A program made the position numbers and the translations under genes. The notes under the pieces are model-generated. The model was not told the DNA's origin. It did no database searches and saw only the letters and a program-made list of their open reading frames with translations. Shown one piece after another: positions 62,798-64,000 of a stretch of 64,000 nucleotides of DNA; positions within the stretch are counted from its first letter, which is position 1; each line of letters starts with the position of its first letter. The stretch comes from Truepera sp. (GTDB lineage Bacteria; Deinococcota; Deinococci; Deinococcales; Trueperaceae), in contig JAVSMU010000001.1 in the NCBI GenBank assembly GCA_032027045.1, positions 1,058,646-1,122,645 of the forward strand. The letters run 5' to 3'.

Positions 62798-63298
62798 GTG
62801 ACGCCCAAGCACCCAACCAGCGCTTCGCCGCCGGCGACCCCGGACCGGGGCGGCTACGTGGAGGCCATGCGAGCGACCGCCGAGTTGGCGGACGTGGCGG
62901 CCCGGCTGTTGCCGGCGATGTTCCCCGAGAAGCGCTTCGTCAGCGCCATGGAGGGAGGCTGGGTGACGTTCGCGGCCAGACCGGCCCTGGCGCTGCAAGA
63001 TTCCAGGCGGCTCTTGGATCATCTTCACGATCTCGTAGCGAGGCCCGAGTGGCGGCGCCTGCACGCGGTGGCTCGCGAGGTGACCGACACGAGGGGCCGG
63101 CGGGTGGAGGTGCTCGTACCGCTGCCACCCGAGGCCTACGAGGGCGGGGAGGCGGTGGTAGGGCCGTTCCCCGACGAGGAGAGCGCCAAGGCGTGGTACG
63201 CGGGCGTCCAGGTGCATGGGCTCGCCGCCGACACGGTACGTCTGGCGGACGCGTGGCTCTGCGACCTCTTCTTGCTGAGCGAACTCCTCGACGACTGA
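62798..63298 (+). CDS. hypothetical soluble protein
   Basis: 166 residues, family not recognised. GTG 62798 lies 6 nt after TACAAT; earlier in-frame codons are upstream of the promoter and rejected. The N-terminal 20 residues are Thr/Ser/Pro-rich. The rest is helical with hydrophobic stretches such as ELADVAARLLPAMFPEKRFV, a beta segment GRRVEVLVPLPP, and a SPOR-like region FPDEESAKAWYAGVQVHGL. No signal peptide and only one Cys. It is monocistronic between rimP and pheS. Confidence 0.65.
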   Translation: MTPKHPTSASPPATPDRGGYVEAMRATAELADVAARLLPAMFPEKRFVSAMEGGWVTFAARPALALQDSRRLLDHLHDLVARPEWRRLHAVAREVTDTRGRRVEVLVPLPPEAYEGGEAVVGPFPDEESAKAWYAGVQVHGLAADTVRLADAWLCDLFLLSELLDD

Positions 63299-63445
63299 GG
63301 GACGCCTGACACCCGCTTGACGACCCCCTCACACCCGCTCGCGCCGCAGGCAGCCGCTAGGGCCGACGCGAACGGGCCCGGCCCGCTGCGTCTCGCGTTA
63401 CGACTGGAGGCGGGGCCGGGCCGGGGGTGGGTCTCGCGTGTCTCG

Positions 63446-63475
63446 TTGACACGCTCGGAGCGCGCAACTTACACT
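63446..63475 (+). promoter_or_regulatory. promoter of pheS
   Basis: Consensus TTGACA (63446-63451), 18-bp spacer, TACACT (63470-63475). The predicted start is at or near 63482, so an ATG at 63483 would be leaderless. Confidence 0.7.
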
Positions 63476-63482
63476 CGCCGAC

Positions 63483-63521
63483 ATGAGAAGCCCGCCGGCT
63501 TCGCAGCCTTTTACCCGCTGA
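63483..63521 (+). CDS. candidate leader peptide of pheS
   Basis: 12 codons, MRSPPASQPFTR then TGA, beginning 7 nt after the -10 element. It has one Phe codon (TTT), three codons before the stop. The E. coli pheST leader peptide is much richer in Phe. A G/C hairpin begins at the base after its stop codon. Translation is inferred from the promoter position. Confidence 0.4.
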   Translation: MRSPPASQPFTR

Positions 63522-63545
63522 GCGCGGCGCCGGAGGGGCCCGCGC
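63522..63545 (+). promoter_or_regulatory. first hairpin of the pheS leader
   Basis: GCGCGG (63522-63527) pairs with CCGCGC (63540-63545) around a 12-nt G/C-rich loop. It could compete with, or pause polymerase before, the terminator hairpin. Confidence 0.4.
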
Positions 63546-63553
63546 GGAACACG

Positions 63554-63581
63554 CCACTGCCCGGACCGGGTGGTGGTTTTT
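63554..63581 (+). terminator. candidate attenuator before pheS
   Basis: CCACTGCCCG (63554-63563) pairs with CGGGTGGTGG (63567-63576): ten pairs including two G-U, a 3-nt loop, then five T residues (63577-63581). It lies 41 nt upstream of pheS and downstream of its promoter. Confidence 0.65.
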
Positions 63582-63621
63582 GCTTGCGGCAGGGTAGTCA
63601 AGGAGAGGGTGAGCGCACACC

Positions 63622-64000
63622 ATGGCCGAGCACGACGCCGAAGTCGAAGGGAACCACCACGCGGACGCCAGGTCCGCCGAGGTGGCCACGTGGTTGGAGG
63701 CCGTTCGCTCGGCGGACGACCCGGCCGCGCTGCAGGACCTGCGGGTCAGGTTGCTCGGGAAGAAGGGCGAGATAACCCAGCGCCTCAAGGCCCTCGGGGG
63801 GATGGCGCCCGACGAGCGCCGGCTGGTCGGGGAGCAGTGGAACCGCGTCAAGGCCGCCCTGGGCGCGGCCTTGGACGAGCGCAAGGGCGAGCTCGAGAGG
63901 CGCGCGCTGGCGGCGCAGCTGGCCGGCGAGAGGGTAGACGTGACCCTGCCCGGCACGAGACCCCCCCAGGGCGGCCTGCACATCCTCACCCTCGTCACCA
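63622..64000 (+). CDS. pheS: phenylalanyl-tRNA synthetase alpha subunit, 3' truncated by window edge
   Basis: 126 residues are visible. The N-terminal coiled coil (LRVRLLGKKGEITQRLKAL) and the start of the core, RVDVTLPGTRPPQGGLHILT, match PheS, where LPG...GGxHPLT is conserved; here Pro is Ile. The first 20 residues are an Asp/Glu/His-rich extension. ATG 63622 follows an AGGAGAGGG site. Reading continues past the window end; pheT probably follows. Confidence 0.93.
   Translation, partial: MAEHDAEVEGNHHADARSAEVATWLEAVRSADDPAALQDLRVRLLGKKGEITQRLKALGGMAPDERRLVGEQWNRVKAALGAALDERKGELERRALAAQLAGERVDVTLPGTRPPQGGLHILTLVT

Larger units (their letters stand above)
63299..63621 (+). other. 323-bp pheS leader region without a long gene
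   Basis: The first 145 bp are G/C-rich with no feature I can support. From 63446 it holds a promoter, a 12-codon ORF, a G/C-rich hairpin, an intrinsic terminator and the pheS ribosome region (AGGAGAGGG at 63601-63609). I searched for a T-box and found no GGGTGGNACC element. Confidence 0.6.

Noticed and set aside
62476-63309. 277-codon frame overlapping rimP and the 62798 gene
   Set aside because: Arg/Gly/Ala-rich shadow; the 62798 frame has a TACAAT leaderless start and a more protein-like composition.
63540-63600. T-box riboswitch before pheS
   Set aside because: The GGGTGG segment is part of the terminator stem and lacks the ACCGCG continuation and an identifiable specifier loop.
63317-63775. 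152-codon frame in the pheS leader
   Set aside because: It overlaps pheS in another frame and crosses the promoter and terminator; no family pattern.

Overview
The window is a gene-dense, GC-rich chromosomal segment from a bacterium most like the Deinococcota, probably close to Truepera. I infer this from the Thermus-like EF-Tu and IF-1, a single-chain SecDF, a pil cluster in the Thermus order M-N-O-(W)-Q, and many genes that start 6-9 nt after a TANNNT -10 element with no leader, a habit well documented in Deinococcus. I see no insertion sequence, prophage, CRISPR array or rRNA operon. The ends cut through an HMG-CoA lyase gene (left) and pheS (right).

Positions 1-12800 hold housekeeping genes, many in divergent or tightly convergent pairs: HMG-CoA lyase, nrnA, a membrane-anchored HtrA-like protease, tRNA-Ile(GAT), ispH, dusA, an acyl-CoA dehydrogenase, aroH, an ArsR-type regulator with a small coupled partner, a glycerate kinase, and tsaC-purE-purK.

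Positions 12841-32180 are one continuous block merging the str, S10, spc and alpha operons: rpsL, rpsG, fusA, tuf, rpsJ to rplO, secY, adk, map, infA, rpmJ, rpsM, rpsK, rpsD, rpoA, rplQ. It begins at a promoter with a hairpin leader and ends at a strong intrinsic terminator. Most genes overlap or abut. tuf stands out because its codons end almost only in G or T, while its neighbours favour C or G.

Positions 32237-45190 hold deoB, a tilS-tadA fusion, lepA, a two-component system, four type IV pilin-like genes, scpB and a leftward aroC-aroK-aroB-aroQ operon. Positions 45191-51858 hold a leftward type IV pilus assembly operon (pilM, N, O, a PilW-position protein, pilQ) and dnaB. Positions 51943-55790 run rightward: a fusion of a PlsY-like acyltransferase with an acyl-ACP-reductase-like domain, prmA, rsmE and a lipoprotein. 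Positions 55940-62612 are the leftward rimP-nusA-ylxR-infB-(small exported protein)-secDF operon. A leaderless hypothetical gene and pheS with an apparent attenuator close the window.

The points most worth a second look are the PlsY/acyl-ACP-reductase fusion, the tuf codon island, the TilS-TadA fusion behind a leaderless 21-codon leader ORF, the apparent CTG start of rpsL, overlapping -10 elements that drive two divergent leaderless genes, and candidate attenuators before pheS and rimP-nusA-infB.
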